A stretch of DNA of 64,000 nucleotides, taken from the NCBI RefSeq assembly GCF_030518235.1, contig NZ_JAULSA010000006.1:124001-188000 (forward strand), read 5' to 3'. A model generated the notes under the pieces. It saw only the letters and a list, made by a program, of their open reading frames with translations. It searched no databases and was not told the DNA's origin. Positions 26,013 through 34,824 of this stretch are shown here, in pieces; positions within the stretch are counted from its first letter, which is position 1, and every line of letters begins with the position of its first letter. The stretch comes from Saccharibacillus sp. CPCC 101409. Lineage in GTDB: Bacteria; Bacillota; Bacilli; Paenibacillales; Paenibacillaceae. Both the position numbers and the translations under genes were made by a program.

Positions 26013-27260
26013 TTATTTGAGCAGCAGCAGCTTGTCGTCGCCTTCGCCCGGACTGCCGCGGCCGTCGGTATTGTTCGTAATCACGTAAATGTTCCCGCCC
26101 TGTACCGCCACGTCGCGAATGCGTCCGAGCCCGCTCGCCGCTTCGGTCATCTCGTTCGTCGCGGGATCGAATTCCGTCAAACTTTCGCCGATCAGGTTCG
26201 CCACGAGCAGCCTGCCGTCCGGCGTCGCCGCGATGCCCGACGGAGCGATCGCCTGCTCGCCCGTATGATAAAGCGGAGGCGTCGCGCCTTCGGCCGTCTC
26301 GTCGCCGATCGCGTCCGGCCAGCCGTAATCGGCGCCCGGCTCGATGCGGTTCATCTCGTCGCGGCCGCCGGGACTGCCGCTCGGCCCGTGTTCCGAAGCG
26401 TACATCGCGCCGTCCGCCGTCCAGTCGATGCCCTGCGGGTTGCGGTGGCCGTACGAGTAGACGTAGGAGCCTTCGATCGGATTGTCCGCGGGCACTTTGC
26501 CGTCCGGGGTCATACGCAGGATTTTGCCGGAAACGCTGCTCGTGTCCCGCGCGGTTTGTTCGTTCTGCGCGTCGCCCGTCGTCACATACAGCATGCCGTC
26601 GGGACCGAACGCGAGGCGTCCGCCGTCGTGCACCCGCGCGCCGGGAATATCGCCGAGCAGCACCGCCGTTTCGCTCCAACCCGATCCGTCCTCCGCCTGC
26701 TCGATCCGGACGACGCGGTTGCGCGGCTCGCCGCCCTGCTCGTAGGTATGATAAACGTAAGCTTCGCGCGAATCGGCAAAGTCCGGCGCCAGCGCCAGGC
26801 CCAGCAGTCCGCCTTCGCCGTTCTCGCTGACTCCCTGCTGTAGGTTCAATTTCTGCTCCGTTTGTTCGCCGTTTTCCACCTTGACCAGACCGCCGCCGCG
26901 AAGCGTCATATAAACGGTATCGCCGTCGAACTGGATCTCCCACGGCGTATCGAGATTGTCCGCCAGCGTTTGCGTTTCGCCCGTCAGCCCGGCGGTGACG
27001 CTTGCGTCGGTTTTTCCTTCCGCGTCGGTGTCCGAAGTTCCGTCCGCGCCGTCGTCGTTTGTTTGCGCGCCGCCGTTCGTTTCTTCCCCGTCGTCCGTTT
27101 CGTTTCCGGCATCGTCCGCGTCGCTCGGGGTCTGCACCGGCGTCTGCGTATCCGGCACCGAACCGGCCGGCGCGCCGGTATGACCGGAGCAGGCCGCAAG
27201 CGGCGCCAGCAGCAGCAGAGCCGCCCACTTTTTCCGGTCCGGCCGATCGTTTCTGCGCAT
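26013..27260 (-). CDS. PQQ-dependent sugar dehydrogenase family lipoprotein
   Basis: A 415-residue relative of the neighbouring gene, but with a lipoprotein signal: basic start, ALLLLAPLAAC with the lipobox Cys at about residue 24. A 70-residue Asp/Glu/Thr-rich linker (for example DADDAGNETDDGEETNGG) should hold the propeller away from the membrane across the wall. The propeller carries TPWEIQFDGDTVYMTLRGGG, ARVHDGGRLAFGPDGMLY and MYASEHGPSGSPGG. One paralogue is thus anchored and the other released, which suggests two places of action. It lies 118 bp upstream of the other copy on the same strand and they may be cotranscribed. Confidence 0.88.
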   Translation of the reverse strand: MRRNDRPDRKKWAALLLLAPLAACSGHTGAPAGSVPDTQTPVQTPSDADDAGNETDDGEETNGGAQTNDDGADGTSDTDAEGKTDASVTAGLTGETQTLADNLDTPWEIQFDGDTVYMTLRGGGLVKVENGEQTEQKLNLQQGVSENGEGGLLGLALAPDFADSREAYVYHTYEQGGEPRNRVVRIEQAEDGSGWSETAVLLGDIPGARVHDGGRLAFGPDGMLYVTTGDAQNEQTARDTSSVSGKILRMTPDGKVPADNPIEGSYVYSYGHRNPQGIDWTADGAMYASEHGPSGSPGGRDEMNRIEPGADYGWPDAIGDETAEGATPPLYHTGEQAIAPSGIAATPDGRLLVANLIGESLTEFDPATNEMTEAASGLGRIRDVAVQGGNIYVITNNTDGRGSPGEGDDKLLLLK

Positions 27261-27431
27261 ATTCGATTCCTCCCTGGTTTCTCGGTATGGCTTTCCTTAG
27301 GGGCTTTTTACCCGCCCGACACGCGGTCAATCGGGTAGGAGAAGAAGCGCGGTCGCCGAAACTTTTCGCATCTTCTTCGTAAACATAAGGTCAAAAGCGT
27401 TTTCGAAGCCTGTTAAGCCCTTGCTGCGCGG

Positions 27432-27460
27432 TTGGTGGAACAGAGCCGAAATGGTAAAAT
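27432..27460 (+). promoter_or_regulatory. Promoter upstream of the MBL-fold hydrolase gene
   Basis: TTGGTG at 27432 and TAAAAT at 27455 with 17-bp spacing, 55 bp upstream of the ATG at 27516. Confidence 0.55.
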
Positions 27461-27515
27461 AAAGCGAGGCGATACCGCCGGAATTTTGTTATTTTGCAGC
27501 CTGGAGGTTGAAGAA

Positions 27516-28382
27516 ATGTCCGAATTCGAACGCATCAGCGAACATATTTATATCATGCACGCCGAGGAGGCGACCGACCGGCCGATTCTGGCGGCGGTGG
27601 CGGGAAGCAGCCGGACGCTGCTGATCGACGGAGGCAATTCGCCGGCCCATGCGGCGGCGTTTCGCGAATATCTGGAGCGGGAAGGCGTGCGCAGTCCGGA
27701 CGTGCTGGTGCTGACGCATCATCACTGGGACCACTCCTTCGGCCTGGCCGAATGGAGCCTGCCGGCGATCGCGCAGCGTCAGACGGCCGATATTCTGCGC
27801 GGTTTCGCGCAGCTTGAGTGGAACGAAGAGACGGTTCGGAGGCTGGCCGCGGACGGCGTGCTCAGCGAACGGTCCGCCGCGGATATGCGAAAGGAGTACG
27901 GGGAAGACCTGGCGGGCATTCGCGTCGAGGAGCCCAACATCGTGTTCGAGCGCTTTATCGACGTGCATCTGGGCGGGCTGACGTGCGAGATTCGCTTTGT
28001 GGGCGGCGACCATTCCGCGGATTCCTGCATCGTATTCGTCAAGGAAGAAGGCACGCTGTTCCTCGGCGACGCTTTGTCGCCTTCCGTCTACGGCGGCCCG
28101 ATGAAGTACACGACGGGGAAATTCCTGGCGCTGCTCGACACGATCTTCGCTTACGGCGCGGATGTGCTGGTCGAGTCGCACGGCCGTCCGGCTTCGCGCG
28201 AAGAGTTCTATCACGATGTGCGGCGCTACGAGCAGCTGGCGCGGGTGGTGCTGCGCCGCGGCGCCGACCGCGATGCGGTGGAGCGCGACCTGGCGGCCGA
28301 GCTGGGACTGACGGGAGCGGAAGCGCTGCCGGAAGAACTGCGCGAAGCCGTGACGTACTTTATGAACGGATTGTCGAAGTAG
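27516..28382 (+). CDS. MBL-fold metallo-hydrolase
   Basis: A 288-residue metallo-beta-lactamase-fold protein. The metal motif is THHHWDHSFG (HxHxDH) near residue 72, with later ligands in VGGDHSADS and VESHGRPAS and a bridging Asp in LFLGDALSPS. This is the pattern of two-metal hydrolases of the glyoxalase II/lactonase-like group, cytoplasmic here since no signal is seen. The C-terminal 60 residues are helical (LARVVLRRGADRDAVERDLA). The ATG at 27516 is preceded by GGAGG at 8 nt; an open frame upstream to 27432 overlaps the promoter and is not coding. Substrate unknown. A bidirectional terminator follows. Confidence 0.88.
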   Translation: MSEFERISEHIYIMHAEEATDRPILAAVAGSSRTLLIDGGNSPAHAAAFREYLEREGVRSPDVLVLTHHHWDHSFGLAEWSLPAIAQRQTADILRGFAQLEWNEETVRRLAADGVLSERSAADMRKEYGEDLAGIRVEEPNIVFERFIDVHLGGLTCEIRFVGGDHSADSCIVFVKEEGTLFLGDALSPSVYGGPMKYTTGKFLALLDTIFAYGADVLVESHGRPASREEFYHDVRRYEQLARVVLRRGADRDAVERDLAAELGLTGAEALPEELREAVTYFMNGLSK

Positions 28383-28416
28383 AAGGCCGAAGCGGAAGAA
28401 CGTTATAATTTGTATG

Positions 28417-28466
28417 AAAAAAAGCCGTACCGGTGCGCGGACTGCGCGACCGGATACGGCTTTTTC
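28417..28466. terminator. Terminator after MBL-fold hydrolase gene
   Basis: AAAAAGCCGTA with CCGGT pairs to ACCGG with TACGGCTTTTT around a GC-rich loop; runs of A and T on either side allow action in both directions, also serving the convergent quinone reductase gene. Confidence 0.75.
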
Positions 28467-28595
28467 GGCGTGGGAAGCGGCAGCCGCGGCGGTTCTCCCG
28501 CAGGGCGGAGAACCCCGCGGCCGCATCGAGCGGAGAGAAGAGAGGCCGGCACGGCTCCGCGCCGCCGTCCGTTTGACGCAGGCCGCCCGAGAGGA

Positions 28596-29561
28596 CTAGA
28601 TGTCGATCACGACTTTGCCGTGCACGTGCCGGCCGGACTGAAGCTCGACCGCTTCGCGAATCCGCTCCATTGGGAAACTAGCCGCGATAGGCACCCGCAC
28701 CCGGCCTTCCGCGACCAGGCGGGCGATCTCTTCGATTGCGCCGGGGGCGGCATTGGCGCCGTTTGCCGGCGTAATTCCCTCGACCAGCGCGGCGATCGTG
28801 GTGATGCGCCCGTCGGAAACGCCGAGTTCCCGCGCCGCCTGCACCGTGTCGGTTCCGTGCAGGTCGATCGCCGCGGTGATGCCATCGGGAGCCAGGGCGC
28901 GCAGCCGCTCGACCAGGCCGTCGCCGTAGGCGACCGGCTCGGCCCCGAGCGCGCGCAGGGCATCGGCCGAGGCCGCCGATCCGGTTCCGATGACCCGCGC
29001 GCCCGTAAGCCGGGCAAGCTGGACGGCGAACACGCCGACTCCGCCTCCCGCGCCGCCGATCAGCACCGTGTCGTCAGGGCCGAGCTTGACCACGTCCAGG
29101 GCGGCGGAGGCTGTGCAGCCCGCGATCGTAAGCGCGGCGGCGGTTCGGTCGTCGACGCCTTCCGGGGTATGATGCGCGTCGCCGCCTGCCGCGATCGTCC
29201 CGGCCGTGTCGATGATAACGTACTCGGCGACCGAGCGGGAAAGAGCTCCGCCGAACACCCGGTCCCCGATGGCGAACCCGGTTACGCCTTCGCCGACCCG
29301 GTCCACGACCCCGGCATAATCGGTCCCGAACCCGGACGGCAGGTTCAAACCGAACCGGGCGGCGGTATCCGGATCGGAGGTCATAAACCAGTCCATCGGG
29401 TTCAGGCCGGCCGCCCTAACGCGGACGCGGATTTGTCCCGACCCGGCCTGCGGCACGGGAATTTCGCGGATACGAAGAACCTCGGGGCCTCCGAACGAAT
29501 CAAGCTGCACCGCTCGGTTCGCAGCGGCCGAAGGATCGAAGCCCGTTTCTTGAGTACGCAT
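28596..29561 (-). CDS. NADP-dependent quinone oxidoreductase-like (zinc-free MDR family)
   Basis: A 321-residue medium-chain dehydrogenase/reductase. The N-terminal GroES-like domain contains FGGPEVLRIREIPVP and AAGLNPMDWFM; the Rossmann domain has VLIGGAGGGVGVFAVQLA near residue 150. The structural and catalytic zinc Cys clusters of alcohol dehydrogenases are absent, as in quinone reductases. NADPH-dependent reduction of quinones or enals is the expected role. The ATG at 29561 follows AAAAGGAGG; an upstream in-frame start at 29645 would read through the operator. A TetR gene lies 215 bp upstream on the same strand and two palindromes fill the gap. Confidence 0.92.
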   Translation of the reverse strand: MRTQETGFDPSAAANRAVQLDSFGGPEVLRIREIPVPQAGSGQIRVRVRAAGLNPMDWFMTSDPDTAARFGLNLPSGFGTDYAGVVDRVGEGVTGFAIGDRVFGGALSRSVAEYVIIDTAGTIAAGGDAHHTPEGVDDRTAAALTIAGCTASAALDVVKLGPDDTVLIGGAGGGVGVFAVQLARLTGARVIGTGSAASADALRALGAEPVAYGDGLVERLRALAPDGITAAIDLHGTDTVQAARELGVSDGRITTIAALVEGITPANGANAAPGAIEEIARLVAEGRVRVPIAASFPMERIREAVELQSGRHVHGKVVIDI

Positions 29562-29597
29562 ATAAAATCCTCCTTTTAAACGATAAAATCTTAGTTT

Positions 29598-29688
29598 CAA
29601 GTTACTTTTATGATAAAATGTAACTTGTAGATCGAATCGTATCATAGCGCTTATTTAAATACAATATATATTATTTGTAACTTGTTAC
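29598..29688. promoter_or_regulatory. Two palindromic operators, probably for the adjacent TetR regulator
   Basis: CAAGTTAC (29598) and GTAACTTG (29620) form a perfect 8-bp inverted repeat with a 14-bp AT-rich centre. A second site, GTAAC-TT-GTTAC, lies at 29677-29688. Both share the half-site GTAACTTG and lie between the TetR gene and the quinone reductase start codon, so repression of the reductase gene is likely. Confidence 0.6.
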
Positions 29689-29775
29689 GAAAGATCATGG
29701 TTTTGCTTTTGCATCGGCCTATCGAAAACGCCCCCGGCCGTCCCGTTAAGGAAGTCGAGGGCGCAGCTTATTCGT

Positions 29776-30369
29776 TTATTTGTCCGGAGCCGGGTCCGGA
29801 TTTTTCAGTCCTCTAATCAGCAGATTGATGACGGACTCGATATCCTGTTTGCGCTGCGGATCTTCGAAAGTGTTCGGGTTGATAAAAACGCTGGTTGCAA
29901 AATATACGGTTCTTGCCGCCCGGCCGGGGGAATCCGTGAAAAATATCCCTTCGGACATCCCTTGAACGATACTTTCTTCGATCCGCTTGATGCCTTCTTC
30001 TATACTTTTTTCGATGACTTCCACCGAGCTGTGCGCGACTTTGAGATAATTTGCGAACATCTCCGGGTCGCTGGCCGCGCTGCGGCGTTTGGTTTCCGCA
30101 AAGTCTTCGAGCAGGCGAAACAGTTTGATGTCGGCGGGATGATCTTCTTTTAAAATAGCTTCCGAAGTCGCGTTCATGCCTGCCAGCCAGCGTTCGGTAA
30201 CCGCATTCCAAAGAGCGCTTTTCCCGTTATAGTATCGATACAAAGCGGCGTGAGTGACGTTTAACGACTTCGCCACATCGGAAATATTCGCTTTCTCCGG
30301 CCCGAAACGGCGGATCACTTCTTCGGTTGCGCCAAGAATGATTTCTTTGTCCAACGGGGTTTTCTTCAA
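29776..30369 (-). CDS. TetR family transcriptional regulator
   Basis: A 197-residue TetR-type repressor. The N-terminal helix-turn-helix is NISDVAKSLNVTHAALYRYY followed by GKSALWNAV, the classic recognition helix; the remaining 130 residues are the helical ligand-binding domain. The likely start is TTG at 30369, since no ATG or GTG exists nearby in frame and AGGAAAG lies 12 nt upstream. It probably represses the quinone reductase gene downstream through the palindromes at 29598-29688 and responds to an electrophile or quinone (inference). Confidence 0.9.
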   Translation of the reverse strand: MKKTPLDKEIILGATEEVIRRFGPEKANISDVAKSLNVTHAALYRYYNGKSALWNAVTERWLAGMNATSEAILKEDHPADIKLFRLLEDFAETKRRSAASDPEMFANYLKVAHSSVEVIEKSIEEGIKRIEESIVQGMSEGIFFTDSPGRAARTVYFATSVFINPNTFEDPQRKQDIESVINLLIRGLKNPDPAPDK

Positions 30370-30509
30370 ATGAATGACCGCTTTCCTGTTTTATTTCCGA
30401 GTATAGCACGTTTGATTGCGAGTTTCGAATTACATGATTCGTAACATCGGCAAAATAAAACCGGACAGACGGCGATTCGACGCGTCGGCTTCGGCGGGGT
30501 CCAAAGCCG

Positions 30510-32441
30510 TCAGTACGGCTGGTCGGGGTACCAGCGCGCCGCGTCAAGCTGCGGCGAAGAAGCCGGCGCGCCGCGTCCGGACGCTTGGGCTTCGTCCAGC
30601 TTTTTTTCCAGCTTCGCGATATCGAGCACCGCGAACGAGCCCGAAGCGGAGCCGACATAGAGTTTGCCGTGTTGGACATTGAGCAGTCCCTCGGCCGTTC
30701 GGGTTTCCATCGTCTCGGGATAACCGAACCGAAAACCGTCCAGGCGTCCGATCTGTTCGCCGGTCTTTTTATCGAACGCCAGCAGATCGTCGTTGTACGG
30801 CAGCAGCAGATAATCTTCCAGCAGAGCGAACGCTCCGGTGCCGTACGTGAAATTCATGTTCGGGTAGAAGCCGTTCGTCCGCGCTTTCCAGAGGGTTTGC
30901 CCGGAGTCCCTGGTAAGCGCCGAAGGAATCTGGTTGACGACCGCGTACAGCGTCTCGCCTTCGAGTTTGCCGTGCTCGATCAGCCCGGGCAGCGTCCACA
31001 GCTCGCGTCCGGAAGCAGCGTCGACCAGCGAGGTTTGCAGATCAGACGCCTGCGAACGGTAGAAGCCGCCGTCGCCTTTGAATTTTTGCACCAGCAGATA
31101 GCCGCCGCCCAAATCCTCCAGCTTTTCCGAATTTCTGTATGGATATCGGGCCAGTATTTTGCCGCTGGAGAGTTCGACTTTTTGCCATTCCGCCTGCGAC
31201 GTTCCGAACTTGACCCAGCGCGCGGATTCCGGATCGTCGAGCGCGGGAGATAACAACGGGTTCATCGCAGCCGAGCCGCCGATGTCGATCTGCTTGTTGA
31301 GCGTGGTGCTCCAGACCGTCCTGCCGGTCTCCGGATCGAGCGCCCGCAAAGCGGTGCCCTGGGCCAGCAGCACGAAAGGATCGCCGCGCTCGTTAAGCAG
31401 CCCGAACGACCCGCGGACCTGCTGCTTCCATTTTACGCGGCCGGTGGATTCGTCCAGCGCGATCAGGCTGCCCTGGCCGTCGCGCTTGCCGGAGTTCCGG
31501 TACAAGACGACCGAATCGGCCGTGGAAGTAAAGTGAACGGAAGTCTCTGCCGCCTGCTGGAGCTCGTAGCTCCACAGCACTTTGCCGTCGTTCAAGCGGA
31601 TATGCTCAACACTTTCCGAACCGGTTTCATCCGCGTCGTTGTTCGAATCTGCAAAGGAAGTGTAAGCTTGTCCCGTCGAATCCATAAGGATGCCGGAAGC
31701 ACCCAATTTCAACTCGCGCTGCCACACGATGCCGCCGCTTGCCCGGTCGAGCAGATAAACCGCCGAGCTGTAATGACCGCCGCTGAATCCGCCGTCGTCG
31801 CCGTAGACCAGCAGCTTATCGTCGTCGGCGTACTCCAGATACGCGTAATCCACGTCGATCTTCGTGCGCCAATCGAGTTCGGGCTTGATCGACGGCGTCA
31901 GCGTCAGCGGTCTGTAGATCGGGGCAAACGGCTCGTCCTGAAGCCAGGAACGGTAATCCTGCTGCGAATAAGCGGTCAGCGGAAGCAGCCATTTCAGATG
32001 CGTCAGCCGTCCTTCGTCCGAGAAGCGGACCAACAAATGCGCGTCCGGCCATTCGTAGCGCCATTCTGTGCCGCCGTCGGTCCAGTGATAGAAGCCTTTT
32101 GCATCCGGTTCGTTTCCTGGAGGATTCATAGGCGCGTCCGTCACGGAAAAAGGCACGCCCAGCAGGTCGCGAACGGTTTCTTCGCCCGCGCCCGGCGTCA
32201 GCAGACCGTTTATCGCGGCGCGGACTTTTTCGCTGTTTACATCGGAAACGTTCGGCAGTTCGGCGCCGGCGGAAGCCTGCGCGATCGGCGCAAACAGCAG
32301 CGCCGCGGCCAGCAGCGCGGCGGAAAGCCGGCGCAATCGGTCGGGTGAGCGAAGCCGTTTCTTCGCCGCGCTCAGATGTGCTGCACGGATGCGGTCGTCT
32401 TCAAAAGTATTCGAGGATGAAGTTGAAATCGGGTTGTTCAT
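30510..32441 (-). CDS. Membrane or secreted PQQ-like beta-propeller protein, copy 1
   Basis: A 643-residue protein. A 38-residue hydrophilic N-terminus precedes a hydrophobic segment at about residues 39-58 (RLSAALLAAALLFAPIAQAS), which could be an unusually long signal peptide or an anchor. Next is a roughly 110-residue region with HWTDGGTEWRYEWPDAHLLV, resembling small outfacing domains that judge the later propeller. From about residue 180 there are repeated blade units (for example GKVLWSYEL, GRVKWKQQV, GRTVWSTTL, GRELWTLPG) typical of PQQ_2/WD-like propellers, without clear enzyme residues. Function unknown; a binding or scaffolding role outside the membrane is plausible. It is 27 bp downstream of a close paralogue. 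Confidence 0.85.
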   Translation of the reverse strand: MNNPISTSSSNTFEDDRIRAAHLSAAKKRLRSPDRLRRLSAALLAAALLFAPIAQASAGAELPNVSDVNSEKVRAAINGLLTPGAGEETVRDLLGVPFSVTDAPMNPPGNEPDAKGFYHWTDGGTEWRYEWPDAHLLVRFSDEGRLTHLKWLLPLTAYSQQDYRSWLQDEPFAPIYRPLTLTPSIKPELDWRTKIDVDYAYLEYADDDKLLVYGDDGGFSGGHYSSAVYLLDRASGGIVWQRELKLGASGILMDSTGQAYTSFADSNNDADETGSESVEHIRLNDGKVLWSYELQQAAETSVHFTSTADSVVLYRNSGKRDGQGSLIALDESTGRVKWKQQVRGSFGLLNERGDPFVLLAQGTALRALDPETGRTVWSTTLNKQIDIGGSAAMNPLLSPALDDPESARWVKFGTSQAEWQKVELSSGKILARYPYRNSEKLEDLGGGYLLVQKFKGDGGFYRSQASDLQTSLVDAASGRELWTLPGLIEHGKLEGETLYAVVNQIPSALTRDSGQTLWKARTNGFYPNMNFTYGTGAFALLEDYLLLPYNDDLLAFDKKTGEQIGRLDGFRFGYPETMETRTAEGLLNVQHGKLYVGSASGSFAVLDIAKLEKKLDEAQASGRGAPASSPQLDAARWYPDQPY

Positions 32442-32468
32442 GCTGCGCCTCCTTGGTGGAGAAGTTTC

Positions 32469-34460
32469 TCAGTACGGTTGGTTCGGATACCAGCGCGCGG
32501 CTTCCCGCTGCGGCGAGTAAGCCGGCGCGCCGCGGCCGGAAGCTTTGGCTTCGTCCAGTGTCTGTTCGAGCTTCGTCGTATCGAGCACCGCGAACGAGCC
32601 CGAAGCCGAGCCGACGTACAGTTTGCCGTGTTGGATATTGAGCAGCGAGCGCTGCACAAGGCGATCGTGCGTCTCCGGGTAGCCGAACCGGAATCCGTCG
32701 ATTCGCCCGATCTGCTCGCCCGTCGCTTTGTCGAACGCCAGCAGATCGCGGTTGTACGGCAGCAGCAGGTAACCGCCGAGGATCGCGAAGGATCCGGCTC
32801 CGTCAAGTTTGGCCGTACCCGAATCCGCACCGCTTTCGGCCGCTTTCCAAATCGTGTGTCCCGAATCGAGCGACAGGGCGGAAGGAATCCGGTCGACGAT
32901 CGCGTACAGGGTCCCGTTCTCGATCCTGCCGTATCCGACCTCGGCGGGCAGCGTCCACAGTTCGCGGCCGGAAGAAGCTTCGACCAGCGAGGTTTGAATC
33001 TTCGTCGTTTGCGAAGACGGCTTTTTGTCGTCTTTGGACTGCCGCACAAGCAGGTAACCGCCGCCGATGTCCTCGAACGACGCCGAATCGTTAATGGCAT
33101 AGCCGGCGAGCGTTTTTCCGCTGAGCAGGTCGATCTTTTTCCAGGATTCGCCTCCGATCTTGACCCAGCGCTCAGGCGGACTTTTTTCCGCAACCGGAAG
33201 GTTGGCCGGATTCAACACCGCCGAACCGACCGCATCCGCTCTGCCGATCTCGGCGCTCCAGACCGCTTTGCCGGTGTCGGGGTTCAGCGCGCGCAGCGTC
33301 GTTCCCTGAGCGAGCAGGACATACGGATCGTCCGCCCCTTCGTTCAGCAGCCCGAACGGCTCGCGGACCTGCTGTTTCCATTTGACTTGGCCGGTCTTGG
33401 AATCAAGCGCCGCGACCGTTCCCAGACCGCCGTATTTTTCCGCTTTGCGGTAGGCGACGACCGTTCCTTGAGCGGCGGCGACAAGCACGCCCTGCCTTGC
33501 GGCCGATGGCTCGTAGCGCCATAGAGGTTTTCCGTCGCTCAGCCCAATCTGGTACAGCAGGGGCTCTCCGTTTATCCCGTCGTTTGGCTGATAATTGTCA
33601 AAAGTCAGACTTTCGCCTGTCGAGTCGGGCAGAAGCGCAGGAAAGTTCCAGCCGACGTCGCGTTTCCACAGGGTTTTGCCGCTGACGCGGTCCAGACCGT
33701 AGATCACGGAACTCATATGAAAGCCGCTGAATCCGCCGTCGTCGCCGCGGACAAGCAGCATATCGTCATTGGCGTATTCTAGGTAAGCGTAATCCACGTC
33801 GATATTCGCGCGCCAGTCGAGTTCGGGCTTGATCGACGGCGTCAGCTTGAGCGGACCGGATAAGATTTCGTAAGGCTGAGGCCGAAGCTCGCCGCCGGAC
33901 GATTCCGGTTTGGAAGAAGGATTCGGCAGAATCCAGTTCCGGCCGGTGAGTTTTCCTTTCTCCGAAATGTAGACCAGCAGATGGGCATCCGGCCATTCGT
34001 AACGCCATTCTTCGCCGCCGTCCGTCCAACGGTGCAAGCCGTCTTTGCCCGGATCGGAAGGCCAGACCATAGGCGCTTTTGTTATCGAAAAAGGCTCGCC
34101 GAGCAGACTGAGCACCGACTGCTCGCCCGCGCCCGGCTTCAGCCGGGCATCTATTGCGGCGCGGCCCTTTTCGCTGTTTACATCGGAAACGCTCGGCGGT
34201 TCGGCGCCGGCGGAAGCCTGCGCGATCGGCGCAAACAGCAGCGCCGCGGCCAGCAGCGCGGCGGAAAGCCGGCGCAGCGCAGCGCCGGCTCCGGAACGGC
34301 CGATTGCCGAAAAGCCGGCGCCGGACGCAGGTATACGCTGCGGTCCCGAAGCGCGGGACGGCAAAAAGGACGTCGAAGTCTGCGGCTCGACGCCTGCGAT
34401 AACGGGATCGTTGGTTAAAGCATAATGCAAGGCGAATTCGTCGATGTCGGAATCGTTCAT
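32469..34460 (-). CDS. Membrane or secreted PQQ-like beta-propeller protein, copy 2
   Basis: A 663-residue paralogue of the next gene downstream, with the same plan: a longer hydrophilic N-terminus (about 65 residues), the identical hydrophobic segment RRLSAALLAAALLFAPIA, the HRWTDGGEEWRYEWPDAHLL region and a propeller with blades such as GKTLWKRDV, GQVKWKQQV, GKAVWSAEI and GRELWTLPA. Both genes end ARWYPNQPY or a near copy. The DNA for the signal segment is 107/109 identical between copies, far above the rest. CGGAGGTG precedes the ATG. Function unknown. Confidence 0.85.
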   Translation of the reverse strand: MNDSDIDEFALHYALTNDPVIAGVEPQTSTSFLPSRASGPQRIPASGAGFSAIGRSGAGAALRRLSAALLAAALLFAPIAQASAGAEPPSVSDVNSEKGRAAIDARLKPGAGEQSVLSLLGEPFSITKAPMVWPSDPGKDGLHRWTDGGEEWRYEWPDAHLLVYISEKGKLTGRNWILPNPSSKPESSGGELRPQPYEILSGPLKLTPSIKPELDWRANIDVDYAYLEYANDDMLLVRGDDGGFSGFHMSSVIYGLDRVSGKTLWKRDVGWNFPALLPDSTGESLTFDNYQPNDGINGEPLLYQIGLSDGKPLWRYEPSAARQGVLVAAAQGTVVAYRKAEKYGGLGTVAALDSKTGQVKWKQQVREPFGLLNEGADDPYVLLAQGTTLRALNPDTGKAVWSAEIGRADAVGSAVLNPANLPVAEKSPPERWVKIGGESWKKIDLLSGKTLAGYAINDSASFEDIGGGYLLVRQSKDDKKPSSQTTKIQTSLVEASSGRELWTLPAEVGYGRIENGTLYAIVDRIPSALSLDSGHTIWKAAESGADSGTAKLDGAGSFAILGGYLLLPYNRDLLAFDKATGEQIGRIDGFRFGYPETHDRLVQRSLLNIQHGKLYVGSASGSFAVLDTTKLEQTLDEAKASGRGAPAYSPQREAARWYPNQPY

Positions 34461-34587
34461 GCTGCACCTCCGTGCGGAGTATTGGGCAGAAGCGGCGGAA
34501 CTCGCCCCCTGCTTCTGCTTAATAGACTTCCGCTCCCGAAAAAGAGTTGCACAAACGGCGAAGCTTCTTCATAAGCAAAGTTCATGG

Positions 34588-34776
34588 CAAATAACTGCCC
34601 CAGTACCGCTATTTTTCGCAAAATCGCGCTTTTCGCTCAAATAACGTTTCCGGTACATCTATTTCGCCGCCGGCACGCATCAATTTGGCAGTTTCGTGAA
34701 AATAGATATACGTGCGCCGTTATTTTCAAATCGGGCGGCTTGTTCTCGAAAATAAGGGGATCTGCGCAGTTCTTTC
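34588..34776. repeat. Four-unit forward-forward-reverse-reverse intergenic element C
   Basis: Same AAATA-N16-TATTT family as element A. Units start at 34588, 34638, 34699 and 34749, again 50, 61 and 50 bp apart, total 189 bp. Forward cores are ACTGCCCCAGTACCGC and ACGTTTCCGGTACATC; reverse cores (complement) ACGGCGCACGTATATC and ACTGCGCAGATCCCCT; the last unit has TCTTTC in place of TATTTC. It occupies the 364-bp gap between the propeller gene start and the sugar kinase gene end; nothing else is evident there. Confidence 0.85.
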
Positions 34777-34824
34777 CGCGCGGCTGCGATGATGCCGCTC
34801 CTTTGCCGCGTCGCCCCGCACTGC

